A stretch of 64,000 nucleotides of DNA from GYS-P2D sp964522505 (GTDB lineage: Bacteria; Bacteroidota; Bacteroidia; Chitinophagales; Saprospiraceae). A model generated the notes under the pieces. That model saw only the letters and a program-made list of their open reading frames with translations. It did not search any database and had not been told where the DNA came from. Position 1 is the stretch's first letter; each line of letters opens with the position of its first letter. Both the position numbers and the translations under genes were made by a program. Location of the stretch: the NCBI GenBank assembly GCA_964522505.1, contig CAZFWJ010000003.1, positions 1-64,000 of the forward strand. The letters run 5' to 3'. Of this stretch, positions 44,770 to 54,114 are shown piece by piece.

Positions 44770-45537
44770 CTGCTTATTACCGTTCTTGGAACAGCAACAT
44801 CTCAGGGCATACCAGTCATAGGATGTAAGTGTGCTGCCTGTAAATCCAGCGATCCTCATGATCGTAGATTACGATGTAGTGCCTTGATTTCACATGGAGA
44901 TACCAGTGTAGTAATTGATGTTGGTCCTGATTTCAGAGAACAGATGCTTAGAACGGAAGTGGATCATCTCGATGCAGTAGTTATTACTCATGAGCATAAT
45001 GATCATATAATTGGTTTGGATGACTTAAGACCATTTATTTTCATGCAGCGCAGTCCTATGCCCATTTATGCCGAACCCAGAGTTATTGAAAGCATCCGGC
45101 AGAAATTTGATTATGCCTTTGGGGAGCAGTCTTATCCTGGAGCACCAAGTTTTCAGTTGATTCCTATTAGACCTGGGGAAAAAATCGTTATCAACGATTT
45201 AGAATTAATGCCGTTGCGTGTACAACATGGTAGATTACCTATTCTTGGCTTTCGAGTGGGTCAGTTAGGGTACTTCACTGATGCTAATGTATTTCCTGAT
45301 GAAACTTTAGCAGCCTTAAAAGGTATCGACTATCTTTTAATAGATGCACTTAGGAAGCAGCCACATCATTCACATAATACTATAGAACAAGCGATATCGT
45401 ATATAGATAAGATCCGACCGAGCCACAGTGCACACTTAATACATATGAGTCATTTGCTTGGACCCGTATCTGAATGGTCAAAAGAACTGCCTCCAGACGT
45501 ATACGCTGCTTATGATGGACTACAATTTGAACTATAG
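44770..45537 (+). CDS. MBL-fold metallo-hydrolase with non-canonical start codon
   Basis: A metallo-beta-lactamase-fold hydrolase of the PhnP/YycJ-like group. The metal site is HEHNDH (His74, His76, Asp78, His79 in a 255-residue product), with later ligands at HGRL, FTDAN and HMSHL. The conserved N-terminus (TVLGTATSQGIPVIGC with Cys19, Cys21, Cys24) lies upstream of the first usual start codon, the TTG at 44884. Between the preceding in-frame TAG (44743-44745) and that region there is no ATG, GTG or TTG, only ATA (44764), ATT (44767) and CTG (44770). By alignment CTG fits best. The alternatives are TAG read-through from the 68-residue protein or a sequence error. Confidence 0.8.
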   Translation: MLITVLGTATSQGIPVIGCKCAACKSSDPHDRRLRCSALISHGDTSVVIDVGPDFREQMLRTEVDHLDAVVITHEHNDHIIGLDDLRPFIFMQRSPMPIYAEPRVIESIRQKFDYAFGEQSYPGAPSFQLIPIRPGEKIVINDLELMPLRVQHGRLPILGFRVGQLGYFTDANVFPDETLAALKGIDYLLIDALRKQPHHSHNTIEQAISYIDKIRPSHSAHLIHMSHLLGPVSEWSKELPPDVYAAYDGLQFEL

Positions 45538-45561
45538 AGGATATATAGTACTTTACAGCCT

Positions 45562-46536
45562 ATGCGGAGATATTTATATCATAGATGCTTCAACTTGCTT
45601 TGTTTATCGTTGATGATCACAGCACTCTCAGCTCAACAAGCTCCGCAGTATACTCAATTCATGTTAAATCGTTATCAATTTAATCCTGCTTATGGCGGTT
45701 TAGATAGATCGCTTAGTATTACTGCAGGCTTACGAACACAGTGGACTCAATTTGAAGGTGCACCTACGACGCAATTTGTGAATCTCCACTTGCCGCTGTA
45801 CGCCCTTAATGGAAGTGTTGGACTGGGGCTCGAAAATGACCAGCTAGGACCTCTTAAGAGAGTCATAGTATCTGGATCATATAATTATGTTTTTGAGTCC
45901 ATTATTGGTTTGTTATCCTTTGGTGGTAGAGTAGGCATCAATCAAGTTGAGATAGATGCTTCAGTACTTCGCACACCAATGGGTTCGGTAATAGATAATG
46001 TAGTCGATCTCAATGATCCAATTCTTTTAACTAATGACTTGAGTGGAGTGAGCCCTTGGTGGGGCTTGGGCTTATATGTGGTCAACGATTATGGAGAATT
46101 TGGATTAAGCCTTGACAACATCCCTTCTAACGGATTTAGCGCAGGCAATAGTCAGTTCAACGCTTCGCAATTACTCTCGCTCTACGCAAAAACAGACCTA
46201 CCTATTAATGATCTTTTTACGGTGGCACCGAACATTTTGATTCGCTCTGATTTTAAACAGACCCAAGTTGATGTAGGAGCCCTCATCCATTATGAAAGTG
46301 TTTTTGGTGGAGTAACGCTTAGAGGATTTACAGCTAACTCACGAGATGCAGTAAATTTTATTGGTGGTACGCAACTCAATGATAACATTAGATTATCCTA
46401 CTCGTTCGACTACAATATATCTGGTTTGAGAACCTTTCATGATGGCACCCACGAGTTTGTCGTCAATTATAACCTCAATAAAAAGATCAGAACAGGGGAG
46501 TATCCTCCAATAATCTACAACCCTAGGTATAATTAA
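45562..46536 (+). CDS. PorP/SprF-family type IX secretion outer-membrane protein
   Basis: A 324-residue outer-membrane protein with a signal peptide (to about residue 25, ALSAQQ) and the family opening QYTQFMLNRYQFNPAYGG, followed by a barrel of about 14 strands (LRTQWTQFEGAPTTQ, GSVGLGLENDQLGP, TLRGFTANSRD). PorP/SprF proteins attach secreted partners to the cell surface as part of the type IX system. The gldKLMN core begins 202 bases downstream, the usual Bacteroidota arrangement. Confidence 0.92.
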   Translation: MRRYLYHRCFNLLCLSLMITALSAQQAPQYTQFMLNRYQFNPAYGGLDRSLSITAGLRTQWTQFEGAPTTQFVNLHLPLYALNGSVGLGLENDQLGPLKRVIVSGSYNYVFESIIGLLSFGGRVGINQVEIDASVLRTPMGSVIDNVVDLNDPILLTNDLSGVSPWWGLGLYVVNDYGEFGLSLDNIPSNGFSAGNSQFNASQLLSLYAKTDLPINDLFTVAPNILIRSDFKQTQVDVGALIHYESVFGGVTLRGFTANSRDAVNFIGGTQLNDNIRLSYSFDYNISGLRTFHDGTHEFVVNYNLNKKIRTGEYPPIIYNPRYN

Positions 46537-46738
46537 TCCATTACATAATTAGGCATATGAGTCTATTTCGTGTCCTTACAAATAGGTGATTTTAAAATAA
46601 TATTAATATTAGCACGTTTTTTGAGAGGGTCAGTATGTCAATTTGTTGTCAATTTATTAGAACATAACATACTATCCCTTATCACTTTATAGTTTCTATA
46701 AAGTTCTTAAGGATTTAGTTTCAAACAGTAATTAAAAA

Positions 46739-47986
46739 ATGACACTTAAAAGCTTCAACATCAGCCTTTGTTGTTTCGTCGCTCTAATCATTTTCAGTGG
46801 ATGCGGAAGAGATAATGGTGGTCAACTAATAGGATCACAAGAAAGACCTAAATGGAAGGGTATCCCCAATCCATATGGTATGGTATTCGTGCCTTCTGGA
46901 AATTTGACTGTCGGTCAGAGTGATCAAGACATTTTTAGTTCCTACCTGACACGTCCAAAAGCCATCTCGGTATCAGGATTCTTCATGGATGAAACTGAGA
47001 TATCCAATAATGAGTATCGTCAATTTACCGAATGGGTACGTGATTTTAAAGGTCACGAGATCATGGGAGACTATTACGAAGATGATTATGGTAATGAAGA
47101 AATCGATTGGGAGCTTGACTTAGATTATGAGTCTGAGGATCTCGATGAGATGTTCTATTCTAAAGAAAATTCCTTTAGCGGGAAGAGAGAGCTAAATACT
47201 TCTCTACTGGATTATACCTATGACTGGATTAATTGGAAGAAAGCGGCCAGTGGTAACTATGCTGGACGCAGATCAGAAGTAATAGAAGAGAGAACAGTGA
47301 ATGTTGCTCCAGATCCATTTGTATTCATTAGAGATTTCAGTTATAGCTATAATGAGCCAATGACGAGACATTATTTTGAGCATGTGGCATTTGATGATTA
47401 CCCAGTTGTAGGAATCACATGGCCACAGGCACAAGCTTTCTGTCACTGGAGAACTAAGATTTGGAATGATGGCGTTTCAGAAACTAATGCATTAGTAGAA
47501 AATTTTAGACTTCCTACAGAATTTGAATGGGAATATGCCGCTCGTGGTGGTAGAGATCAAGCTCCATTTCCATGGGGTGGATACTATGTAAGAAATAGCA
47601 AAGGATGTCTCCTGGCTAACTTCAAACCAGGTAGAGGTAATTATAGAGAAGATGGAGGAGAGTATACTGTTCCTATCGATTCTTACTTCCCTAATGATTT
47701 TGGACTTTACAACATGGCGGGTAATGTGTCAGAATGGACGGAGACTACCTATTCTGCCAATGTATTTCAGCATGTACATGACCTGAACCCTGATCTTAAG
47801 TACGATGCCAAGGAAGATGATCCAGAGGCTTATAAGCTTAAGGTAGTTAGAGGTGGATCATGGAAAGATGTGCACTATTTCTTAAGAACTGATGCTCGTG
47901 ATTTTGAGTATCAAGATTCGGCAAAATCATTTATAGGATTCAGATGTGCTATGACATATTTGGGTCGATCAATTGACGACTTCTAA
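46739..47986 (+). CDS. gldK: Type IX secretion/gliding lipoprotein GldK
   Basis: A lipoprotein that forms the periplasmic ring of the type IX secretion system together with GldN. The 415-residue protein has a lipobox (IIFSGC, Cys22) and an FGE-sulfatase (SUMF1-like) domain with GMVFVPSG, GFFMDETEISNNEYRQF, VVGITWPQAQAFCHW, LPTEFEWEYAARGG, NMAGNVSEWTE and VVRGGSW. It is the first gene of gldK-gldL-gldM-gldN. The 202-base gap before it should contain the promoter, but no exact TAnnTTTG is visible. Confidence 0.95.
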   Translation: MTLKSFNISLCCFVALIIFSGCGRDNGGQLIGSQERPKWKGIPNPYGMVFVPSGNLTVGQSDQDIFSSYLTRPKAISVSGFFMDETEISNNEYRQFTEWVRDFKGHEIMGDYYEDDYGNEEIDWELDLDYESEDLDEMFYSKENSFSGKRELNTSLLDYTYDWINWKKAASGNYAGRRSEVIEERTVNVAPDPFVFIRDFSYSYNEPMTRHYFEHVAFDDYPVVGITWPQAQAFCHWRTKIWNDGVSETNALVENFRLPTEFEWEYAARGGRDQAPFPWGGYYVRNSKGCLLANFKPGRGNYREDGGEYTVPIDSYFPNDFGLYNMAGNVSEWTETTYSANVFQHVHDLNPDLKYDAKEDDPEAYKLKVVRGGSWKDVHYFLRTDARDFEYQDSAKSFIGFRCAMTYLGRSIDDF

Positions 47987-48072
47987 GCAGATAATACTGA
48001 TTAGTAGAAGATATAACCTCCCCATTATTAAAATTTATTCAACAAAGAAAACCTTTTCTAAAATCAATTCTT

Positions 48073-48690
48073 ATGAGTTTTTTACATTCTTCTGGCTTCA
48101 AATACTTTAAAAATTTAGTAATTGGTGTCGGAGCTGCACTAGTGATGTTAGGTGCACTATATAAAATCCAATCTTGGGAACAACCTGTTGTAGCCGGAAT
48201 CAAAATTGATCTTCTTACAGTAGGCCTTGTAGTAGAGGCAGTATTATTCTTCTTCTTAGGTCTGATCGGGCCAGAGAAAGATTACTACTGGGAAAAATTA
48301 TATCCAGGTCTCGATAAGCACAATGCGGCGTTGGCACCACTTTCTGGAGGAGCAGTCAACATGATCTCAGGAGCAGAAGATGCAAGAGCTCTTAATGCTG
48401 AGGTTGTAGAAAACCAATTAGGCGGCATGCTTGACGAATTACAATCAATGTCCAAGAGCTTAGGTTCTCTTAAGGCACTTCAAGAAATAGATTTCAGTGA
48501 AACTTCTCAGCAATTGCAGGCTGCTCATAACTTCTACGGAAAGTTAAACGAGGCAATGGGTGCACTTTCTGAGACAGTAGAAGATACTAAGATGTATAAA
48601 GATCAGATGGCTTCTCTCAACAGAAACTTATCGTCTTTAAACTCTGTATACGGTAACGTACTTGGTGCGTTCAACTCAGCGAATCAGTAA
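48073..48690 (+). CDS. gldL: Type IX secretion inner-membrane motor protein GldL
   Basis: The 205-residue protein has two N-terminal transmembrane helices (VIGVGAALVMLGALYKI and LTVGLVVEAVLFFFLGLIG) and a long cytoplasmic coiled-coil tail with QLGGMLDELQSMSKSL. In the family GldL forms the stator ring around GldM and couples proton flow to rotation; the Glu within the second helix (VVEAVLF) is in the right place for that. Located 86 bases after gldK. Confidence 0.95.
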   Translation: MSFLHSSGFKYFKNLVIGVGAALVMLGALYKIQSWEQPVVAGIKIDLLTVGLVVEAVLFFFLGLIGPEKDYYWEKLYPGLDKHNAALAPLSGGAVNMISGAEDARALNAEVVENQLGGMLDELQSMSKSLGSLKALQEIDFSETSQQLQAAHNFYGKLNEAMGALSETVEDTKMYKDQMASLNRNLSSLNSVYGNVLGAFNSANQ

Positions 48691-48718
48691 TTATTAGCTA
48701 ACGATTAATATCTAAGAA

Positions 48719-50329
48719 ATGTCAATTCCTAAGGAACCCCGTCAGCTAATGATCAATATCATGTATTTGGTATTGACGGCGATGCTGGCACTTAACGTAT
48801 CTGCGGAGATTTTTAATGCCTTTAAGATTGTGGATAAAGGACTTATCAAGTCCAACAAGACAATTGAAGAGTCGAATAAAGCTCTTCCTGAACTCATTCG
48901 AGATGGTGCTAAGAAGAAAAAAGCCCTTGAGCAATATGCCGAGCGAATAGATCCTTCACATGAGCTAACTGTGAATATGAAGCAGGAGCTAGAGGATATA
49001 ATAGAATCACTTATAGATATGAGTGGAAATCAGGATGGTGAATATAATGATGAGGATTATGTCTATAAAGATGGTAAGAAAACTACCACGCTTAGAGGTA
49101 AGAAAAACACTGATGTTACTACACGTCTCCTTGTAAAACAGGGTAAAGGTGAGGAACTGAAAGCTTCTTTGTTAGAGTTCAGAGCTCAGATTATGGCGCT
49201 TGTAGATGAAGAGGACAGAGCATCTTTTGCCAATGAAATTCCTCCAATCATCGATGATGTAACATGGAAAGACAAAGCAGCGACTAAGTCTGCTAATGCA
49301 AAGTTCGATTGGGCAACATTCAACTTTAAGCAGATGCCTGTACAGGCGGTTTTGCCGATTTTCAGAAAGTTTCAGAATGACGTCATAAGTACTGAATCAA
49401 AATATTTGAATTACCTGGCTAATAAGGTGGGAACAAGTACGGATGTAGTACTCGATAAGTTTACTGTGGTATCGTCACCAGAGAAGACGTATGTGATAAA
49501 CGGAGAGACGTTTAAAACAGAGGTTTTTATGAGTGCATCTGCATCAGCAGAGTCGAATACGGGAGTATCAATCACTGTGAATGGCCGACCTCTAACTCTT
49601 AATTCTGATGGAGTTGCTGAGTTTTCTGCTAAAGCTAACGGCGTAGGTAAAAAGAATTACAATGTTGAGGCTTCTATTAAGAACCCTGTGACAGGTGAAA
49701 CACAAACATTTAAGCGTACTTACGAATACGAAGTAGGTGAGCGTTCTGCAGCAATATCGGCGGCAAAAATGAATGTATTCTACATCGGTGTCGATAACCC
49801 AGTTGAGGTATCTGTAGCTGGTGTTCCTAGTAGTCAGGTAAAAGTCTCCATGGGAGGCCAAGGTGGTGGAAACATCTCTAAGAATTCTGACGGGACTTAC
49901 AATGTAAAAGTGAGCAGACCAACGAAAAAAGGAGAATTTGCTAAGGTAAATCTTACAGCTCCAGGATTCGATGCGCATAAAGACTTTAGAGTAAAAAGAA
50001 TCCCTGATCCAATACCCAAATTAGGTAACAATAGAAGTGGAAAGATGGGTTCTGGTACGTTCAAAGTTCAGAAAGGAGTAATACCTGTATTAGAAGGCTT
50101 TGACTTTGATGCAAAATGTAGCATATCAGGATTCAACCTTGTAAGAGCTCCTAAGAGATCTGATCCTGAGTTTGCTTTGAATCCAGGAGGTACATTTAAT
50201 AGTGATTCTAAGAGACTTATGAACAAAGCTGTACCAGGTGATCGCTTCTTTTTTGATAATATCAAATGTAAGTGTCCAGGTGATGCAGCATCTCGTGACT
50301 TAGGATCTATGTCATTCATATTAAACTAA
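48719..50329 (+). CDS. gldM: Type IX secretion motor protein GldM
   Basis: A 536-residue protein with one N-terminal membrane helix (NIMYLVLTAMLALNV) after the MSIPKEPRQLM opening, followed by four periplasmic domains (a helical D1, then beta-rich D2-D4). This is the rotating shaft of the GldLM motor, which reaches up to the GldKN ring. The C-terminal domain shows IPDPIPKLGNNRSGKM and FDNIKCKCPG. Full length, 28 bases after gldL. Confidence 0.95.
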   Translation: MSIPKEPRQLMINIMYLVLTAMLALNVSAEIFNAFKIVDKGLIKSNKTIEESNKALPELIRDGAKKKKALEQYAERIDPSHELTVNMKQELEDIIESLIDMSGNQDGEYNDEDYVYKDGKKTTTLRGKKNTDVTTRLLVKQGKGEELKASLLEFRAQIMALVDEEDRASFANEIPPIIDDVTWKDKAATKSANAKFDWATFNFKQMPVQAVLPIFRKFQNDVISTESKYLNYLANKVGTSTDVVLDKFTVVSSPEKTYVINGETFKTEVFMSASASAESNTGVSITVNGRPLTLNSDGVAEFSAKANGVGKKNYNVEASIKNPVTGETQTFKRTYEYEVGERSAAISAAKMNVFYIGVDNPVEVSVAGVPSSQVKVSMGGQGGGNISKNSDGTYNVKVSRPTKKGEFAKVNLTAPGFDAHKDFRVKRIPDPIPKLGNNRSGKMGSGTFKVQKGVIPVLEGFDFDAKCSISGFNLVRAPKRSDPEFALNPGGTFNSDSKRLMNKAVPGDRFFFDNIKCKCPGDAASRDLGSMSFILN

Positions 50330-50349
50330 TAGATAAGAATTAATTGATT

Positions 50350-51243
50350 ATGAGATATATATTGTCATTATTGTTGGTTTTGGGTCTTGTTGCAGTTTCA
50401 TTTGCGCAGGACGATGATTTCTTCTTGAATGATCCAGATGAGCAACAAGAGACTATTGATGAGTCTACAATTTTTGAAGAAGAAGATCTTAGTACCTACT
50501 TTGATGATGTTGTAGATAGAAATTTAATGGCAGATAGTCGAGTGATCGAATATGAACCATTAAGTGAGCATGATGTCATGTGGCAGCGTAGAATCTGGAG
50601 AGTAATCGATACTCGTGAGAAGATCAATCAGCCGTTTAGAAATGAAGATCGTGCGTTTTTCACGATCCTTCAGGAAATGGCAATGGAAGGCGAGATTACT
50701 GTATTCAAAGATGAGAAGTTCAAAGAGCCAATGGATGCTGACGACTTAACATCAATCTTAAATAGAATTGATACGGTATTAGTCTATGATCCAGAGACCT
50801 ATGAAGAGCAGATCACAATTACAGAGAATCCGCTTGATCCGGCTTCTATACAGCGTTATAGAGTGAAGGAAGTATGGTTCTTTGATAAGAAGACTTCTAC
50901 AGTTAAGGTAAGAATCTTAGGTATTGCACCAATTCAAGATAGATTTGATGACAATACTGGAGAGTTTCTTTATGAAGCTCCATTATTCTGGGCTTATTAT
51001 CCTAAAGCGAGATATGGCCTTGCTAAAGAACGAGTAGTATCTGATTTCAATGATGTCAGTTTGGTCTCATGGTATGATTTATTTGAATTAAGATTTTTCG
51101 GTAGCTATGTCTATGCAGAATCCAATTCACTGGGATTAAGATTGAAAGATTTATATCCTGATAGTGAGTACGATAGATTACTTGCGTCAGAGAAAATAAA
51201 ACAAGAGCTCTTTGCATGGGAGCATGATTTATGGTCCTTTTAA
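50350..51243 (+). CDS. gldN: Type IX secretion/gliding protein GldN
   Basis: The periplasmic ring partner of GldK (297 residues from 50350). It has a signal peptide (LSLLLVLGLVAVSFAQ) followed by the GldN body with VMWQRRIWRVIDTREKINQPFRNE, VKEVWFFDK, ILGIAPI and a closing ELFAWEHDLWSF. The frame opens two codons earlier at a TTG, but the ATG is preferred. It is the last gene of the cluster; a terminator follows 28 bases on. Confidence 0.95.
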   Translation: MRYILSLLLVLGLVAVSFAQDDDFFLNDPDEQQETIDESTIFEEEDLSTYFDDVVDRNLMADSRVIEYEPLSEHDVMWQRRIWRVIDTREKINQPFRNEDRAFFTILQEMAMEGEITVFKDEKFKEPMDADDLTSILNRIDTVLVYDPETYEEQITITENPLDPASIQRYRVKEVWFFDKKTSTVKVRILGIAPIQDRFDDNTGEFLYEAPLFWAYYPKARYGLAKERVVSDFNDVSLVSWYDLFELRFFGSYVYAESNSLGLRLKDLYPDSEYDRLLASEKIKQELFAWEHDLWSF

Positions 51244-51271
51244 TAGAGCGCCTAAATAGGAAAAATTACTG

Positions 51272-51307
51272 GCCTCAAGTCAATGCGACTTGGGGCTTTT
51301 TTATTTT
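51272..51307 (+). terminator. Strong terminator after gldN, overlapping the opposing gene end
   Basis: GCCTCAAGTC (51272-51281) pairs with GACTTGGGGC (51287-51296) around AATGC, followed by TTTTTTATTTT. The stop codon of the minus-strand glycosyltransferase gene (51275-51277) lies inside the stem. Confidence 0.85.
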
Positions 51308-52585
51308 CCACTCATAACAAGCATAGAAGAGAACTAATCCATACTCGATGAATACGATGACAAGATTTTCTTCATAGACTGCATAGCTATAATTGATGTA
51401 GGTAAAGAAGATTAAATAGGACCATAAAATGGGAAATCGAAATCGTGTAAATACACTACTGAATATCGCTAAAGAGAGATACCAAGGATGCACCGTCCTT
51501 GACGTCACTAAGAATATGATAGTACACCAGAAGATAACCTGGAGTAGCTGTAGAAATTCTCCCTGACGCGTCTTATAAGATATGAACAGCATAGCCAAGA
51601 GCGCTGCAATAGATAGTTTAGGACCCCAGATATGTATAGTGTTATAGCCATAGATTTCGTATCCTATGCCTCTCAATAAGTAGTAAAGACTTCCATTAAA
51701 CTCAAACTTCTTAACATACAGATCCAGACTTGTTAGGATGTTGGCGCCATCCTGATGAAGACTTATTACAACAGGTAAGAATAGTAGAACGCCCATAACA
51801 ACCGCTCCTAGTACAAGAGGAAGTCTCTGCTTAGCTGGTGTATAAAAGAACATGGCGACTGAGTACATCATCGTAAGCATTTTACTGGCCACTGACGCCC
51901 CTAAAGCAGCCCCTGCGGCCATGTGCTTGCTTTTCAAGAGTAAGTACAGTGATGCCGCTAGAAATAGAATCATGACTCCCTCAAAATGAACATTGCCGTT
52001 GATCTCGATGATTATGAGCGGATTGAGTAGATAAAGGAACATTCGATTCCAATGGATCTTAGCTCCCGAGACTATCTTATAGAATAACCACATCAAGACT
52101 AGATCACAGAGAAATAGCATTGACTTGTAAATGATGGCCTCTCCTATATATGATTCTGTGCCGATCAAGGTGGAGCAATAATTGAATACCTGAGCAATAG
52201 GAGGGTAGAGAGAATAGTATTCTGGTGAGTTCAATAGTTCGAACAAACCTGTATCCAACCCATCAACCGTGCCAACAAGGTCACTTGGTAAACTGCCATA
52301 AGGACTCAAACCCGCATGCATAGATCGACCATCCCAGATAAATCTATAGATATCATCCGACAGATTAGGCACTGTTAGGATGAGGAGGAAGCGTGCTAAA
52401 ATGGCAAGAGTAAGAAGCCATCTAAATGATCCACACTGTTTGACCAAATACAGATAGCAGCCAAATAAGACGGAGTAGGGAATGATGATCTGATAAAAAT
52501 CATCCTGACCAGGAATGTATCCTAAGTAGGCAATGCAGACAATAAAAATGAGCCCTACGACAATGTTAGAAAGAGGCTTATCCAC
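51275..52585 (-). CDS. GT-C type membrane glycosyltransferase (mannosyltransferase-like)
   Basis: A 436-residue polytopic protein (about 11 hydrophobic segments) with an early acidic loop LSDDIYRFIWDGRSM and a YPPIAQ stretch. These features are typical of polyprenyl-phosphate-dependent GT-C enzymes related to the GT87/DUF2029 group. It would transfer a sugar outside the membrane from a lipid-linked donor. GTG start. It is the last of three glycosyltransferase genes (gaps of 21 and 17 bases) on the minus strand; the first one could make the lipid-linked donor. Confidence 0.8.
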   Translation of the reverse strand: MDKPLSNIVVGLIFIVCIAYLGYIPGQDDFYQIIIPYSVLFGCYLYLVKQCGSFRWLLTLAILARFLLILTVPNLSDDIYRFIWDGRSMHAGLSPYGSLPSDLVGTVDGLDTGLFELLNSPEYYSLYPPIAQVFNYCSTLIGTESYIGEAIIYKSMLFLCDLVLMWLFYKIVSGAKIHWNRMFLYLLNPLIIIEINGNVHFEGVMILFLAASLYLLLKSKHMAAGAALGASVASKMLTMMYSVAMFFYTPAKQRLPLVLGAVVMGVLLFLPVVISLHQDGANILTSLDLYVKKFEFNGSLYYLLRGIGYEIYGYNTIHIWGPKLSIAALLAMLFISYKTRQGEFLQLLQVIFWCTIIFLVTSRTVHPWYLSLAIFSSVFTRFRFPILWSYLIFFTYINYSYAVYEENLVIVFIEYGLVLFYACYEWKIKKPQVALT

Positions 52586-52602
52586 TGGTCAGAATAATAA
52601 GT

Positions 52603-54093
52603 TTAACCTCTACTGATCGATACGCTCTTGAGCGTATAATAAAAGAGTAATCCGTAACCAATCATTAATAGAAAGTGCATCGGCGCAAAAGCGTGAACAC
52701 CTGTCCACATTCCATATCCAAAACCAACCATGAAATAGAAGAAGAGAAGTCCCTCAACTATCGCTGAAGCTTTGATCTTTCGACTGAAGTACTTCTTCTG
52801 GAATCCGTCACCAACCTTTGTGATATCAAACTTAGGTGTTCGGACAAAGGCCGTCTTCTTTCCTAAATATCCTTGTATTACCGCCAAGGAGTTATGAAAC
52901 GATAAGCCCATAGAAAGACTCAAGAATATTGGGAAGATACAGACAAACTTAAAGATCATCTTTAGCTTGTTCTCCTTATACCAAGCCACCTCTACATTCG
53001 CTACATAATAGACGATGAGGATAGAGAGTAAACTCACTAAGAATATGGCAAACTTCTCTGTTGCAATACCGAGTGGTGTCAGCACGAATGCCAATGGAAC
53101 ACTTATAAATCCCAGTATAAAGACTGCTATAAATACCGATGATCCCAGAAGGTGCGTAGTAGCGTGTAATTTCTTAACAGGGCTGAGATCCGATCTCCAG
53201 ATTGTGGGGATGAGCTTTTTAGCAGTTTCGGCACCTCCCTTCATCCAACGATACTGCTGAGACTTGAGCCCATTTATTTCCGCAGGCAACTCTGCTGGAG
53301 AAGTTGTGTCCTCTAAGTACTTTATCTCCCATTCTCTCAGTTGTGCACGATAGCTCAGATCGAGATCCTCAGTTAGCGTATCAGCCTCCCAGCCACCAGC
53401 ATCATTAATACATTCTTTGCGCCATACACCCGCTGTTCCATTAAATTGAAGGAGAAGATTTCCGGCTTTGCGTCCAAGTTGCTCTACTGTGAAGTGAACA
53501 TTAAGCTGAAACGCTTGAACTCTTGTCAAGAGTGAATAATCTTGATTGAGGTGTGTCCAACGGGTCTGTACCACACCTACCTTAGGGTGGTTGAATTGTT
53601 TTATAGTTTCTCTGAGAAATGACGGCTTAGGCAAAAAATCAGCATCGAAAATCGCTATGAATTCGCCCTTGGCTTGATCCATGGCGTCCTTCAGAGCTCC
53701 TGCCTTATAACCTGTCCGTATTTTACGTGTGACATGCTCTATCAGGAACCCTTGAGCCTTGTACTTCTTGACCTCATCAGCGACCAGATCTACAGTCTCA
53801 TCGGTACTATCATCTAATACATGAATCTCAAAACGATCTTTAGGATAGTCTAATTGAGTGATCGACTTAAGTAATCTGGCAGAGACGTGGAGCTCATTGA
53901 ATATTGGCAATTGAACCGTTACCATCGGCAGCACGCCCTCATTATCTTCTTGCTTCAGAAGATTTTGCTTGACAGTTTTTTTATACCTGCCGTAATAATA
54001 TAATAGGTGAAACTGCATGAGGCAGTATAGGGTAATCAACACGATTGCGATTCCGTATACTATCAATATGAATTGTCCAATGATCTCTAACAT
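52603..54093 (-). CDS. Processive-type GT2 membrane glycosyltransferase (cellulose-synthase-like)
   Basis: A 496-residue inner-membrane GT2 enzyme. One N-terminal helix precedes a catalytic domain with VTVQLPIFNE, VLDDSTDET, the donor-binding DADFLP, TEDLDLSYR and the QQYRWMKGG (QxxRW) motif. Several C-terminal helices follow. The closest groups are glucosyl/mannosyl transferases acting on lipid or polysaccharide acceptors. There is no PilZ domain. Middle gene of the three-gene set. Confidence 0.88.
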   Translation of the reverse strand: MLEIIGQFILIVYGIAIVLITLYCLMQFHLLYYYGRYKKTVKQNLLKQEDNEGVLPMVTVQLPIFNELHVSARLLKSITQLDYPKDRFEIHVLDDSTDETVDLVADEVKKYKAQGFLIEHVTRKIRTGYKAGALKDAMDQAKGEFIAIFDADFLPKPSFLRETIKQFNHPKVGVVQTRWTHLNQDYSLLTRVQAFQLNVHFTVEQLGRKAGNLLLQFNGTAGVWRKECINDAGGWEADTLTEDLDLSYRAQLREWEIKYLEDTTSPAELPAEINGLKSQQYRWMKGGAETAKKLIPTIWRSDLSPVKKLHATTHLLGSSVFIAVFILGFISVPLAFVLTPLGIATEKFAIFLVSLLSILIVYYVANVEVAWYKENKLKMIFKFVCIFPIFLSLSMGLSFHNSLAVIQGYLGKKTAFVRTPKFDITKVGDGFQKKYFSRKIKASAIVEGLLFFYFMVGFGYGMWTGVHAFAPMHFLLMIGYGLLFYYTLKSVSISRG

Positions 54094-54114
54094 CGTTGTT
54101 TCTTATATAATAAG

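Noticed and set aside
45562..51243. PorP-GldKLMN as a novel system
   Set aside because: Gene order, lengths and motifs match the known type IX secretion/gliding core of Bacteroidota.
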